From RBG-13-68-16 sp050018455 (GTDB lineage Bacteria; Acidobacteriota; Thermoanaerobaculia; Thermoanaerobaculales; Thermoanaerobaculaceae): DNA of 64,000 nt. The notes under the pieces are model-generated. The model ran no database searches. It was not told where the DNA came from and worked only from the letters and a program-made list of their open reading frames with translations. The stretch covers positions 21,345-85,344 of the forward strand of contig JBEKAA010000010.1 in the NCBI GenBank assembly GCA_050018455.1, written 5' to 3'. The translations under genes were made by a program, and so were the position numbers. Below, piece after piece: positions 35,859 through 44,408 of the stretch. Every line of letters begins with the position of its first letter. The stretch's first letter is position 1.

Positions 35859-37088
35859 CTACTTCGCCGCCGCCTTCGGCACGATTGCCTTGATGTCGGC
35901 GAGGGTGCGCTCGGCGAGCTGGTCCTGGAGGCGCGCCACCTCTTGCGGCGCCGGCGCCTCCTTGCGCCAGGCGGCGAGGGCGGCCTCGGCGCGGCGGAAG
36001 TTCTCCGCCTCGGCCTTGAGCAGGCGCGGCTCGACTGCCGACTCGTTGGCGGCGAACGCGTCGGCGCGGATGAACTTCTTCAGCTCGCCGCGGGTTTCCG
36101 GGTAGAAGACGGTCCGCACGGCGTCGAGCGCCTGGGTCATCTCCGAGGCCTTGAGCGACGGCGCGAGCGCGGCTGGCACTCTCGCGGCGCGCACCCACAC
36201 CGGGACCGCCGCGCCGGTGACCGGCTGGCCGACGATGACCCACAGCGTCGCGAGCAGCGGGTCCTCGCCCGGGCGTACGCCCTCGAACAGCGCCGCCGAG
36301 GCCGTGTCGTACCGGCACACGCTGTCGGCGGTGTAGGCCCAGCGCGCGCCTTCCGGCAGGCCCTTGGCGGGGTACGAGCCGATGCGGACGTTGGCGACGT
36401 CGCGGGCGGGGCCGGAGAGCAGGGTCGGGGCGGCGAGCGCCTTGGCCTTGACGAGCTCGTCGAGCAGCGAGGTGGCCCGCTCGCGCCGCAGGAAGCCCGA
36501 GCCGTCCTCGGTGTCGCCCGAGTCGCCGTAGTTGGTGCGCACGATGAACCCGTTGGGCGCGACCTTGGGGTCGGCGGCATCGAAGCGTTTGTGCGTCTTG
36601 CGGCCGGCCTCGAAGATCGCAGCGCCGCCCCTGGCGTCGATGACGCCGAAGTTGGCCACCACGTCGCGGCCGCCGTCGGTCTTCTCGAGCAGCGCCTGGA
36701 ACTCCTCCACGGTGGCGCACGACTGCAGCGCCAGGCGCATGAGCTGGCCCTCCGCGACGGAGTCGCCCTTGTCGAGGTTGTAGGAGGCGGAGTTCATGAT
36801 CGCGAACCCCTGGGCGTTGATCCCGGCCCAGATGTCGAGCCCGGCCGGGTCGGCGGAGTTGACCACGCCAAGGAAGGGGTAGCGGCCGGTGGCGTCGTAG
36901 ACGACCTGGTTCTGCTTGTTGTCGGCGTCGCGGTTCTTCCAGAGGAGCGGGCGGCCGTTGGCGGTCGCCTGGCCCGAGATCGCCGCGGTGGTGCAGGCGC
37001 GAGCGTCGTTTGCGCCGGTCATAGCGAGAGCGAGTGCCATGCAGAGGCCCAGGAACAGCGGGGTGCGATCCACCGGTTTCGGGGTCAT
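35859..37088 (-). CDS. Exported Ntn-hydrolase, acyltransferase/penicillin-acylase-like
   Basis: 409 residues. A signal peptide (LFLGLCMALALAMTG) precedes C32 in ARACTTAAISG, so removal of the leader would expose Cys as the N-terminal nucleophile, as in the C45/choloylglycine-type Ntn hydrolases. WAGINAQGFAIMNSASYNL and NYGDSGDTEDGSGFLRRER fit this group. It would hydrolyse linear amide bonds in the periplasm. The start follows gaaggagaagac. It is divergent from a GntR regulator (167 bp apart). The C-terminal residues KAIVPKAAAK match the tail of the 32076 aminotransferase at DNA level. Confidence 0.8.
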   Translation of the reverse strand: MTPKPVDRTPLFLGLCMALALAMTGANDARACTTAAISGQATANGRPLLWKNRDADNKQNQVVYDATGRYPFLGVVNSADPAGLDIWAGINAQGFAIMNSASYNLDKGDSVAEGQLMRLALQSCATVEEFQALLEKTDGGRDVVANFGVIDARGGAAIFEAGRKTHKRFDAADPKVAPNGFIVRTNYGDSGDTEDGSGFLRRERATSLLDELVKAKALAAPTLLSGPARDVANVRIGSYPAKGLPEGARWAYTADSVCRYDTASAALFEGVRPGEDPLLATLWVIVGQPVTGAAVPVWVRAARVPAALAPSLKASEMTQALDAVRTVFYPETRGELKKFIRADAFAANESAVEPRLLKAEAENFRRAEAALAAWRKEAPAPQEVARLQDQLAERTLADIKAIVPKAAAK

Positions 37089-37223
37089 GTCTTCTCCTTC
37101 GGGCGGGACGCGAGTAGCGGCCGATGGGGGGAACGGCGTTTCCGTGGGCTCGGCGCGCTGCCGCCGGTGTCGTGCGCGGCCCGCTTGACTCGTACGGCGT
37201 GGTGGGCTAGCGTCGGCACGGTT

Positions 37224-37250
37224 TGGATTTTATATCAAATATTGGAGACG
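37224..37250 (+). promoter_or_regulatory. AT-rich promoter/operator region of the GntR gene
   Basis: ggattttatatcaaatattg is a sharp AT-rich island just before the GntR start, containing tatatc and the small dyad atat-caa-atat. It probably includes the -10 of the GntR gene and may be an autoregulatory site shared with the divergent Ntn-hydrolase gene. Confidence 0.45.
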
Positions 37251-37255
37251 ATCGG

Positions 37256-37942
37256 ATGTCGGACGAAACCACCGTTCCAGCGCACACGCAGCTTCCTCAG
37301 TGGATCGCAGAGCAGATTCGCGCGGACATCCTGGAGGGCCGCCTCAAGCCTGGCGAGTGGCTGCGCCAGGAGCGGCTCGCCCAGGAGCATGGCGTGAGCC
37401 AGATGCCGGTTCGGGAGGCTCTCAAGAAGCTCGCCTCCGAGGGCCTCGTGGAGCACGTGCCCTACCGAGGGGTCCGGGTGGTGGAGTTCTCGGTTGCCGA
37501 CGTCGAGGACCTCTACACCTGCCGGTCCTTCATCGAGGGGATGGCGGCGCGCTTCGCGGCGACGAGCATCTCGGATGAGGAACTCGACGAGCTGAGGGCG
37601 CTCGCGACGCGGATGGCCGAGTGCGAGACGCCCAAGGACCTGCCCGAGTACCGGGAGCTGAACAGGCGCTTCCACGGGGTGATCTTTACCGCGAGCCGGC
37701 GCTCGTACCTCGTGCGGACGCTGGCGCAGCTGTGGTCCGCGTTTCCGACGATGCTGTGGAGCAACGTCCCTCGCGTCGCGATCGCCTCGGTCCCGGAACG
37801 CGACGAGCCCGACGTCGAGGAGCACGCGGCGATCATCGCCGCGCTCGCCGCGCGCGACCCGGTTGCAGCCGAGCGCGCCGTCCGCACCCACATCGAGGCG
37901 GCTGGCAAGTCGCTGCTCGGTGCGGTGGAGACCAAGCAATGA
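37256..37942 (+). CDS. GntR-family transcriptional regulator, FadR/FCD type
   Basis: 228 residues: an N-terminal winged helix (IAEQIRADILEGRLKPGEWL, QERLAQEHGVSQMPVREALKKL) and a C-terminal all-alpha FCD ligand domain with the metal-binding HGVIFTASRR and DEPDVEEHAAIIAALAARD histidines. FCD regulators respond to small carboxylates or amino acids. The start at 37256 has ggagacgatcgg upstream; an in-frame start 33 bp earlier lies within the promoter. Located between an Ntn hydrolase and a cyanophycinase-like peptidase, it probably controls one or both. Confidence 0.92.
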   Translation: MSDETTVPAHTQLPQWIAEQIRADILEGRLKPGEWLRQERLAQEHGVSQMPVREALKKLASEGLVEHVPYRGVRVVEFSVADVEDLYTCRSFIEGMAARFAATSISDEELDELRALATRMAECETPKDLPEYRELNRRFHGVIFTASRRSYLVRTLAQLWSAFPTMLWSNVPRVAIASVPERDEPDVEEHAAIIAALAARDPVAAERAVRTHIEAAGKSLLGAVETKQ

Positions 37943-38019
37943 ACTGCCTCGACCGGGTCCCTCACCCATGGGAATTCCCCGGCAAGCCTTCTCTTCCCTC
38001 TCGACAAGGAGGTTTCACC

Positions 38020-38883
38020 ATGCGGCGGACTCTCGCTCTCATCGGCTCGGTGATGGTCGCGGCGGCGGCAACCGCCGCCGGCCCGGCTCCCAAGGGCAAC
38101 CTGGTCCTCATCGGCGGCGGCGACAAGCCGAAGGACGCGATGACGAAGTTCATCGAGCTGGCCGGCGGTCCGAAGGCCTCGATTGTGGCGATCCCGACCG
38201 CTTCCGAGGAGGCGGACGCCGCCTCCTACTACGAGAAGCTCTTCAAGGAGGAGTACAGCTGCACGAACGTTGTTTCGCTCGACATCAAGACAAAGGCCGA
38301 TGCGATGCGGCCTGATTTCGCCCAGCGCGCCTCCGAGGCGGGCGGCATCTTCTTCGGCGGGGGCGACCAGGTCCGCATCACGAACGCGATCCTCGGCACG
38401 CCGGTCGGCGCGGCGATCGCGAGGGCGTTCGAGCGCGGCGCGGCGGTCGGCGGCACGTCGGCCGGGACGGCGTGCCAGAGCGACCCGATGATCACGGGCG
38501 AGGGCGACTTCACGGTGATCAAGGCCAACACGGTCGAGCTGAAGCCGGGGCTCGGGTTCTTCCGCGGGGTGATCGTGGACCAGCACTTCATCAAGCGCCA
38601 GCGGGAGAACCGGCTGCTGGCGGTGATCCTCGAGCACCCCGACCTGCTCGGCGTGGCCGTGGACGAGGAAGCCGCGGTCTGGGTGCGCCCCGACCAGACG
38701 TTCACCGTGCTGGGCAAGAGCTCGGTCGTCGTGATCGACGCCTCGAAGGCGAAGGTCGGCCGGCAGCCGGGCGAGAAGGGTCAGGACCGCCTCGGCGCCC
38801 ACGGCCTGAGGGTCGACATCCTCATGCCGGGCGAGGCGTACGACATCAAGAGCCGCGCCGTGGTGACCGCTCCGGCCAAGTAG
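38020..38883 (+). CDS. Cyanophycinase-like (S51 family) serine peptidase, exported
   Basis: 287 residues. A signal peptide (LALIGSVMVAAAATAAG) leads into an S51/class I glutamine-amidotransferase-like fold. GNLVLIGGGDKPKDAM is the start of the core, the nucleophile is S147 in VGGTSAGTACQ, and VDQHFIKRQRENRL matches the cyanophycinase signature. The family cleaves beta-Asp-Arg dipeptides from cyanophycin or related isoaspartyl links. The start has a perfect aaggagg site. It is 77 bp after the GntR gene, and ends ahead of a cluster of strong hairpins. Confidence 0.9.
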   Translation: MRRTLALIGSVMVAAAATAAGPAPKGNLVLIGGGDKPKDAMTKFIELAGGPKASIVAIPTASEEADAASYYEKLFKEEYSCTNVVSLDIKTKADAMRPDFAQRASEAGGIFFGGGDQVRITNAILGTPVGAAIARAFERGAAVGGTSAGTACQSDPMITGEGDFTVIKANTVELKPGLGFFRGVIVDQHFIKRQRENRLLAVILEHPDLLGVAVDEEAAVWVRPDQTFTVLGKSSVVVIDASKAKVGRQPGEKGQDRLGAHGLRVDILMPGEAYDIKSRAVVTAPAK

Positions 38884-38905
38884 CGCTGAACTCCCAATCC
38901 CGGTT

Positions 38906-39025
38906 GGGCGGGGCTCCTCCCCGCCCTGTCGTTCACCCTCTCCCGCGCGCGGGAGAGGGCCGGGGTGAGGGTGGAGGCAGCAATTTGTAGAACCCCCACC
39001 TACCCTCCCCCGCCAGCGGGGGAGG
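38906..39025. repeat. Cluster of three perfect hairpins (REP-like) between convergent genes
   Basis: gggcgggg-ctcct-ccccgccc (38906-38926), a 24-bp perfect palindrome ccctctcccgcgcgcgggag ending aggg (38936-38959), and cctcccccgc-ca-gcgggggagg (39004-39025). The first is followed by tgtcgtt and may terminate the cyanophycinase-like gene. The flanking ccggggtgagggtggaggca text is typical of a dispersed REP family. Confidence 0.75.
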
Positions 39026-39053
39026 AATCGCCGCGGAGTCTGCGCCGGCCCTT

Positions 39054-40193
39054 CTACGACCACACGCCGGGGATGGCGCGGGCGCAACTCGGGCAGCGCC
39101 CCTTCGCGAGGCGGTTCTCCATGACCTGGAACCCGACCCGCCGGATCAGCTGGCCGCCGCAGCCCGGGCAGACGGTGTTCTCGCCGGGGTGGCCGGGGAC
39201 GTTGCCGAGGTAGGCGAAGGCGAGTCCCTCGGCCTTCGCGATCTGCCACGCCCGTTCCAGCGTCTCGAGCGGCGTGGGCGGGAGGTTCGTGAGGCGGTAC
39301 GTCGGGTGGAAGCGCGTGAGGTGAAGCGGCACCTCGCTCCCCAGGTTCGTCTTGACCCACCGCGTCAGAGCCCGGACCTCGTCCTCCGAGTCGTTCAGCC
39401 CGGGAACCAGAAGCACGACGATCTCGAGCCAGGTGCCGCTCGCCTTGATCGTCTCGATCGACTTGAGGACGGGCTTGAGCTCTCCCCGAATGATCTCCTT
39501 GTAGAAGCGCTCCGAGAACGCCTTGAGATCGACCTTCATCGCAACGAGCGACGGGAGCACCTCCTTCAGGGGCTTTTCCTGGATGTACCCGTTGGAGACG
39601 ACCGTGGAGCGCAACCCGAGCTTTCGCCCCTCGATGGCGGTGTCGCGCACGTACTCCCAGAACACGACCGGCTCGGAGTAGGTGGCGGACAGCAGCGGCG
39701 CGCCGTTGTCGCGGGCAATCCTGGCGAGGGCCTCCGGGGGCAGGTACGTGGCGGCGACCTGCTCCGGCCTGAACTGCGAGATCTCCCAGTTTTGGCAGAA
39801 CTTGCACTCGACGGTGCACCCCGCGGTGGCGTACGACAGCGCCTGCGAGCCGGGGAGCACGTGGAAGAAGGGCTTCTTCTCGATCGGGTCCAGGTGGACG
39901 GTGCAGGCGAGAGAGTGGACGAGCGTGTTGTAGACGCCGCCGCGGTTCTCGCGGACGCCGCACCCGCCCCGCTCCGCGTCGGCGACCTGGCAGCCGCGGG
40001 GGCAGAGCTGGCACTCGACGCGACCCTCCGGGAGCTTCTTGTACCAGGACGCCTCGCGCGCCGGCAGGTCGTCGGGAGGGACGGGAGCGCCGACCGCTGG
40101 CGGGGTGGCGTCGCCCCGACGCGGGAGGAGCGCGGCGGCGGCTCCGGCGCAGGCGACCACGGCGAGCTGCCGGCGGTTCATGCCGTCGCTCAT
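39054..40193 (-). CDS. amrS: AmmeMemoRadiSam-system radical SAM enzyme with a twin-arginine leader
   Basis: 379 residues. The radical SAM motif is C126-x3-C130-x2-C133 in AGCTVECKFCQNWEI. An N-terminal Cys-rich segment (C61, C64, C68, C78: CQLCPRGCQVADAERGGCGV) and a C-terminal zinc ribbon (CPGCGGQL, CPSCARAI) complete the AmrS-type layout. Unusually it begins with MNRRQLAVVACAGAAAALLP, a twin-arginine-type leader, which suggests export or anchoring. Its ATG overlaps the stop of the upstream DUF362 gene (ATGA). The target reaction of this system is not known; conserved partners are the Memo and AMMECR1 domains encoded two genes upstream. Confidence 0.93.
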   Translation of the reverse strand: MSDGMNRRQLAVVACAGAAAALLPRRGDATPPAVGAPVPPDDLPAREASWYKKLPEGRVECQLCPRGCQVADAERGGCGVRENRGGVYNTLVHSLACTVHLDPIEKKPFFHVLPGSQALSYATAGCTVECKFCQNWEISQFRPEQVAATYLPPEALARIARDNGAPLLSATYSEPVVFWEYVRDTAIEGRKLGLRSTVVSNGYIQEKPLKEVLPSLVAMKVDLKAFSERFYKEIIRGELKPVLKSIETIKASGTWLEIVVLLVPGLNDSEDEVRALTRWVKTNLGSEVPLHLTRFHPTYRLTNLPPTPLETLERAWQIAKAEGLAFAYLGNVPGHPGENTVCPGCGGQLIRRVGFQVMENRLAKGRCPSCARAIPGVWS

Positions 40194-41164
40194 GCGCGCA
40201 CCTCCACGATGCCGGCCGGGTCCCCGACGCCGAGACCGTAGCGCGCAGCGGTGACGAGGAAACGCGGCGGGCGTCCGGCGGCTTCGAGCGACGGCATGCC
40301 CCTCCTCTGACGCTCGGCGTCGATGACCCTCCACGCCCAGGCGTCCGCGGCCACCGGGTCGGTGGAGGCCGCGACCAGGCCGAGGGGCCAGACGGCGTCC
40401 GGGCGGCACGCCGGTCCGCCGTGGCACTGCGCGGTGACGCCGTCGAGGATCACGAGGCGCAACGTGCCCCTGACGAACGGGTGGTTGAGAACGTCGGCGA
40501 CGTACGGGTCGCAGTTGTGGTCATGGTACTTGTTGGGGTTGTGGATCAGGCCGTACAGGTTCTTCAAGCCGGCGGAGACCCCGGAGAGGTCGTGGTCCTT
40601 GACGACGCCGAACGACACCAGGGCGCTGCAGGTCGTCGACACCAGGCGGGCGAAGCACGAGCCGATCTCGCCCGAGGTCGAGGGCTCGCGGTCGTAGTCG
40701 TTGTCGATGCCGTAGCAGAGGAAGTCGCCGCCGTCCCGGCGCACGGTGAAGCCGGCGCGGGAGAGCTCGCGGCTCGATCGGTCGAACACGATGATGCGGT
40801 GCGGCGGGATGCCGCGCTGGCGGAGGAGCGCGGCGAACGCCCCGACCAGCTCGGGGCGTGGCGAGAGCCCGCGCCCGGCGAGGCAGTTGACCTTCACGCC
40901 GACGGTGTCCTCGGCGGCAAACAAGGCGGCGACCGCGTCGCGGACCGTCGCGAGCCCCGTGCACGCGACGAGCGCCGCGCTCACGGCCCGCTCGGCTGCG
41001 GCGGAATCGAGCGGTCCGCCGCCCGCGCCGGGGCGCAGCGACGCGAGCCCCACGCGGCCGCGCGACTGCGGAGGTCTGGGAGCGGCGCCCGCGCCCCGGG
41101 CCAGCCCGGCCAGGCCGAGGCCCAGGAATCCTGCCAGCTCGCGGCGACTGATCGCTCGGCCCAC
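40190..41164 (-). CDS. DUF362 protein with Tat signal
   Basis: 324 residues. The GTG at 41164 with aggggagacatc upstream is the likely start; it leads into ISRRELAGFLGLGLAGLARG, a Tat signal. The mature part has the DUF362 features VGVKVNCLAGRG, VVKDHDLSGVSAGLKNLYGL and CDPYVADVLNHPF. DUF362 proteins are of unknown function, often near iron-sulfur proteins. It is overlapped by amrS (ATGA) and 170 bp downstream of the Memo-AMMECR1 gene, so it is a member of the exported AmmeMemoRadiSam cluster. Confidence 0.88.
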   Translation of the reverse strand: MGRAISRRELAGFLGLGLAGLARGAGAAPRPPQSRGRVGLASLRPGAGGGPLDSAAAERAVSAALVACTGLATVRDAVAALFAAEDTVGVKVNCLAGRGLSPRPELVGAFAALLRQRGIPPHRIIVFDRSSRELSRAGFTVRRDGGDFLCYGIDNDYDREPSTSGEIGSCFARLVSTTCSALVSFGVVKDHDLSGVSAGLKNLYGLIHNPNKYHDHNCDPYVADVLNHPFVRGTLRLVILDGVTAQCHGGPACRPDAVWPLGLVAASTDPVAADAWAWRVIDAERQRRGMPSLEAAGRPPRFLVTAARYGLGVGDPAGIVEVRA

Positions 41165-41334
41165 GATGTCTCCCCTGGGCAAGGATACGCCCGTCGACCG
41201 TCACAGGATCACCCGTGGCTTTGTGAGAACCTGTCTATGGTCGCGACACGGGAGCGGCGAAGGGCCACCGGACGCCAGCGGTTCGGCTGGCTCCGCGCTG
41301 CCGGTACGGCCGTCCGTCGTCGGAGGGTGCCCCG

Positions 41335-42906
41335 CTATTGGTGCTCGCCGAAGACCTGCGCGGTGAAGACCTCGAAGCGCGCGCCGCTGCGCCAGGCGTC
41401 GGGGGCGAGCCCGGCCTTCTGGGATAGTGCCGACAGGAACGTCGAGAGGTCCCACCCGGTTTCGGTGGCCACCTGCGGGAGGAACACCGCGCGCCGACCG
41501 GACTTCGTCAGGAGGACGCCGTGCTTGCCCAGGACGATGTCTTCGGGGCCGCTCACGGGGTGCATCGGGGAGAGCACCGAGACCTCGACGGCAACCTCGT
41601 CGAGCTCCGATGCGGCGAGGTCCGGAAAGCGCGGGTCGTGGGCCGCGGACACGGCCGAATCGATCACCGCGTCGACGAGAGGCTCGCGCGCCTCCATGGA
41701 ACCGATGCAGCCGCGCAGCTTCCCTTCCTTGCGCGCCTTGATGCCCGTGTTGTTCACGGTGACGAAGACGCCGGAGAGCGCCGCCAGGTTGCCGGCCACC
41801 GGGTGCGCGGCGAACCAGTCGGCAAGCTGCCCCTGGTGGGTGAGGTGAGTCGCCAGCGTGGCCCTGGCCAGCTCCACGACCGCATTCTCTTCCGGCTTGC
41901 TCAGCTCGGTCGGGTGAGGCGGTGCGGGATCGTCGCGCCAGGGGCCCCAGCCTCCCGTGAAGTCGACGCCGGCGTAGGCCACCACCTGCGACCAGTCGCC
42001 GCTCACCTCCGCGGAGGTGGTCACGTCGGCCACGACCCCGGAACCGTGGAAGGCGTGGGCGAGCAGTTCCAGCAGCACCGTGATCGGCCGGGCGCCGCAC
42101 ACCGTGTCGCCGCTCGTCTCGATCTGCTGCGAGAAGCCGAGGGGGTCGATGGCCGCCGCGCGACCTGCGGTCGAACGGGCGAGCGCCACCAGCTTGGGCC
42201 CAAGGGTACGATCGGTCGCAAAGGGCCTGTAGTCGTAGGCGGCCCCGTGATGGGTGAAGTCCGAGGAGGCCACCACGATGGTGCCCGGTCCGACGAGTTC
42301 GGCAAGTCGTCGCGCCATGGCGACCGCCAGGGCGCGATCGGTTGCGTGCCCGACGACGATCGGCACGATCGGGACCGGCCCCACCGTGGCCAGGAGGAAC
42401 GGAAGCTCGACCTCGAGGCTGTGCTCGCGCGCGTGCGCGTTCGCCGGCCCTCTGAACTCGGGCAGCGCGGCGAGCTTGGCGACGGCCTCGCGGTCCACTG
42501 GCATCTCGCCCAGCGGTGTCGCGAACGCGGTGACGTCGCGGTCCGGCAGCGCGCCGCCCGCGAACCCGCTGTAGTGCGAGGGACCGAGGATGATCACCCT
42601 GGTAGGCTTCGAACCCGCGAGCGCAGCGAACGCCTTGCCCGCCGTGGCGCCGGAGAAGACATAGCCCGCGTGGGGAGCGATCACGGCGACGGGCGCCTGG
42701 CCCGCCCCCTTCCCTGCGGCAAGGAACCCCCGCACCTCGGCCTCGAGCTGGCGGGCGTCGCCAGGGTAGAAGGCTCCCGCCACGGCGGGCGGGCGGACCT
42801 CGGCTCGGACCATGTTCGTGAACATGAGCACCCCCAGGATCAGCGCAGCGTTCCTCATGCAGGGATTGATAAGTCCGCGGGACGAAAAACGCAACATCGG
42901 GCTCAT
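41335..42906 (-). CDS. Memo-AMMECR1 fusion protein (AmrB-AmrA), exported
   Basis: 523 residues. From an ATG overlapping the upstream stop (ATGA), a short leader runs into a Sec-type signal MRNAALILGVLMFTNMVRA; the internal Met (42858) is an alternative start. The Memo-like domain (about 38-330) has AVAGAFYPGD, IAPHAGYVFSG with H79, GPSHYSG with H111, SSDFTHHG and GDTVCGARPI. The AMMECR1 domain (about 345-523) has NNTGIKARKEGKLRGCIG and DEVAVEVSVLSPMHPV. In other genomes the two domains are separate genes of the AmmeMemoRadiSam system. The fusion ties their ratio to one, and the signal places them outside the cytoplasm. Confidence 0.92.
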   Translation of the reverse strand: MSPMLRFSSRGLINPCMRNAALILGVLMFTNMVRAEVRPPAVAGAFYPGDARQLEAEVRGFLAAGKGAGQAPVAVIAPHAGYVFSGATAGKAFAALAGSKPTRVIILGPSHYSGFAGGALPDRDVTAFATPLGEMPVDREAVAKLAALPEFRGPANAHAREHSLEVELPFLLATVGPVPIVPIVVGHATDRALAVAMARRLAELVGPGTIVVASSDFTHHGAAYDYRPFATDRTLGPKLVALARSTAGRAAAIDPLGFSQQIETSGDTVCGARPITVLLELLAHAFHGSGVVADVTTSAEVSGDWSQVVAYAGVDFTGGWGPWRDDPAPPHPTELSKPEENAVVELARATLATHLTHQGQLADWFAAHPVAGNLAALSGVFVTVNNTGIKARKEGKLRGCIGSMEAREPLVDAVIDSAVSAAHDPRFPDLAASELDEVAVEVSVLSPMHPVSGPEDIVLGKHGVLLTKSGRRAVFLPQVATETGWDLSTFLSALSQKAGLAPDAWRSGARFEVFTAQVFGEHQ

Positions 42907-44390
42907 TTTTGCAGACCTCCGGCCAGGAGCCGGTTCAGGGGATCGCGCGTCTCGCCTACCGAGTAGACGCGGACCGCGGCCTCCTCGCCGACGGGGCACT
43001 TGTTCTCGCAGATGCCGCAGCCGACGCACTTGGCCACGTCGACCCGCGGCCGTTGCAGCTTCAGGGGCGCGCCGTCGCGGCCTGCCTCGTCGACTGTCTC
43101 GAACCAGATCGCCTTCGGGTCGGTCGGGCACATCTCCTCGCAGACGATGCACGGCGTGCCCATCGCCCACGGCAGGCAGCGGCCGCGGTCCACGAAGGCG
43201 GTGCCGATGCTCACCGGCGGCTTGCCGTCGTACCCGGTCTTGCGCGCCGGGGTCAGCCGGCTGATCGCCCCGGTCGGGCAGACCTCGCCGCAACGGGTGC
43301 AGGCGAACTCGCACCACCCGCGGCGCGGCACGACCACCGGCGTCCAGAACCCCTCGACGCCGGCCTGGCCGATCGCGGAGTGGATCGCGCTCGTGGGGCA
43401 GGCTTGCTGGCAGAGCGAACACTTGACGCAACGCTGCAGAAACTCGGCCTCGCCGAGGGAGCCCGGCGGGCGGAGCAGCCGCGGGCGCGCGGCTTCGCGG
43501 CCGCCGCCGGTGGCCCGCAGGAGCGGGGCGACGGCAATCGACCCGAGCACGGTGCCGAAAAGGTAGCGCCGCGAGAGGTCGGGCTTGTCCGGGGGAGCAG
43601 GAAGGGAGGGCAAGGCCTGGTAGCTCATCGCCTGCTCGGGGCAGCCGGGCAGGCAGTTCAGGCAGACCATGCACTCGCCGGCCCGATGGCTCCCGAGCGG
43701 CTCGTCGGCGCCCTGGCACGCGAACGCGCAGAGCTTGCACGACGTGCAGGCATCGCCGGCGCGGTGGATGCGGAACACGGCGAACCGGGCGAAGACGCCC
43801 AGCAGGGCGCCGAGCGGGCAGAACCCCCGGCAGAAGACGCGCGGGATCCACCGGCTCGCCACCAGAATTGCGAGCAGCAGCAGCGCCGCGACCCACCCGC
43901 CGGGCGCCGGCCGGCCGCCGGGAAGCACGGGCCACAGACCCGAAGCCAGCCCGCGCGCTGTCAGCGACAACGGGTCGAACAGGCCCGTCTGCAGAGTCCC
44001 GGCCAGGGCGCCGGCAAGCAGGGCGGCGAGGACGTAGTACTTGATCGCGTACCAGCGTCGGTAGCGGTTGACCTGCAGGCTCTCGCGCCGCGTGCGCGGC
44101 GAGAAGAGCCAGCTGGAGAGCTGCTGGAGGGTTCCGAGGGGGCAGGCCCAGCCGCAGAACGCCCGACCGACCAGGAGCGTGAGCGCGATCAGGCCAGACG
44201 CCCACACCAGGGCGCCCGGAAGGGTGCCCGAACCGAACGTCACGCCGACCGCCGAGAGCGGGTCGCCGTGGTGGAAGGCGGAGTACGGGAGGTCGCGGGC
44301 GTCCCCCGCCGCGAGGCGCGCCAGCAGCCAGAGGAACGCCGCCAGGAAGAGCGCCTGGTAGAGCACGCGGATGCGGATTGTCCATTTCAT
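42903..44390 (-). CDS. NapH-NapG/MauM-like membrane iron-sulfur protein with six cluster motifs
   Basis: 495 residues. The first half is NapH-like: membrane helices with FCGWACPLG (79-86) and FCRGFCPLG (187-194), then two ferredoxin motifs (C215/218/221/225 and C240/243/246/250). An internal SRRYLFGTVLGSIAVAPLL (273-291) resembles the Tat signal of NapG/MauM, followed by four more cluster motifs (C321..331, C360..371, C405..421, C455..465). So it looks like a NapH-NapG fusion carrying electrons from the inner-membrane side to a periplasmic ferredoxin domain. It overlaps the Memo-AMMECR1 gene (ATGA) and could feed electrons to the radical SAM enzyme. Confidence 0.9.
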   Translation of the reverse strand: MKWTIRIRVLYQALFLAAFLWLLARLAAGDARDLPYSAFHHGDPLSAVGVTFGSGTLPGALVWASGLIALTLLVGRAFCGWACPLGTLQQLSSWLFSPRTRRESLQVNRYRRWYAIKYYVLAALLAGALAGTLQTGLFDPLSLTARGLASGLWPVLPGGRPAPGGWVAALLLLAILVASRWIPRVFCRGFCPLGALLGVFARFAVFRIHRAGDACTSCKLCAFACQGADEPLGSHRAGECMVCLNCLPGCPEQAMSYQALPSLPAPPDKPDLSRRYLFGTVLGSIAVAPLLRATGGGREAARPRLLRPPGSLGEAEFLQRCVKCSLCQQACPTSAIHSAIGQAGVEGFWTPVVVPRRGWCEFACTRCGEVCPTGAISRLTPARKTGYDGKPPVSIGTAFVDRGRCLPWAMGTPCIVCEEMCPTDPKAIWFETVDEAGRDGAPLKLQRPRVDVAKCVGCGICENKCPVGEEAAVRVYSVGETRDPLNRLLAGGLQK

Positions 44391-44408
44391 GATCGTCGTT
44401 CGGGGTTC

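Noticed and set aside
41335..44385. A single 1016-residue Memo-AMMECR1 protein with a long N-terminal extension
   Set aside because: The extension is an out-of-frame reading of the iron-sulfur gene; the ATGA overlap at 42906 gives a natural start.
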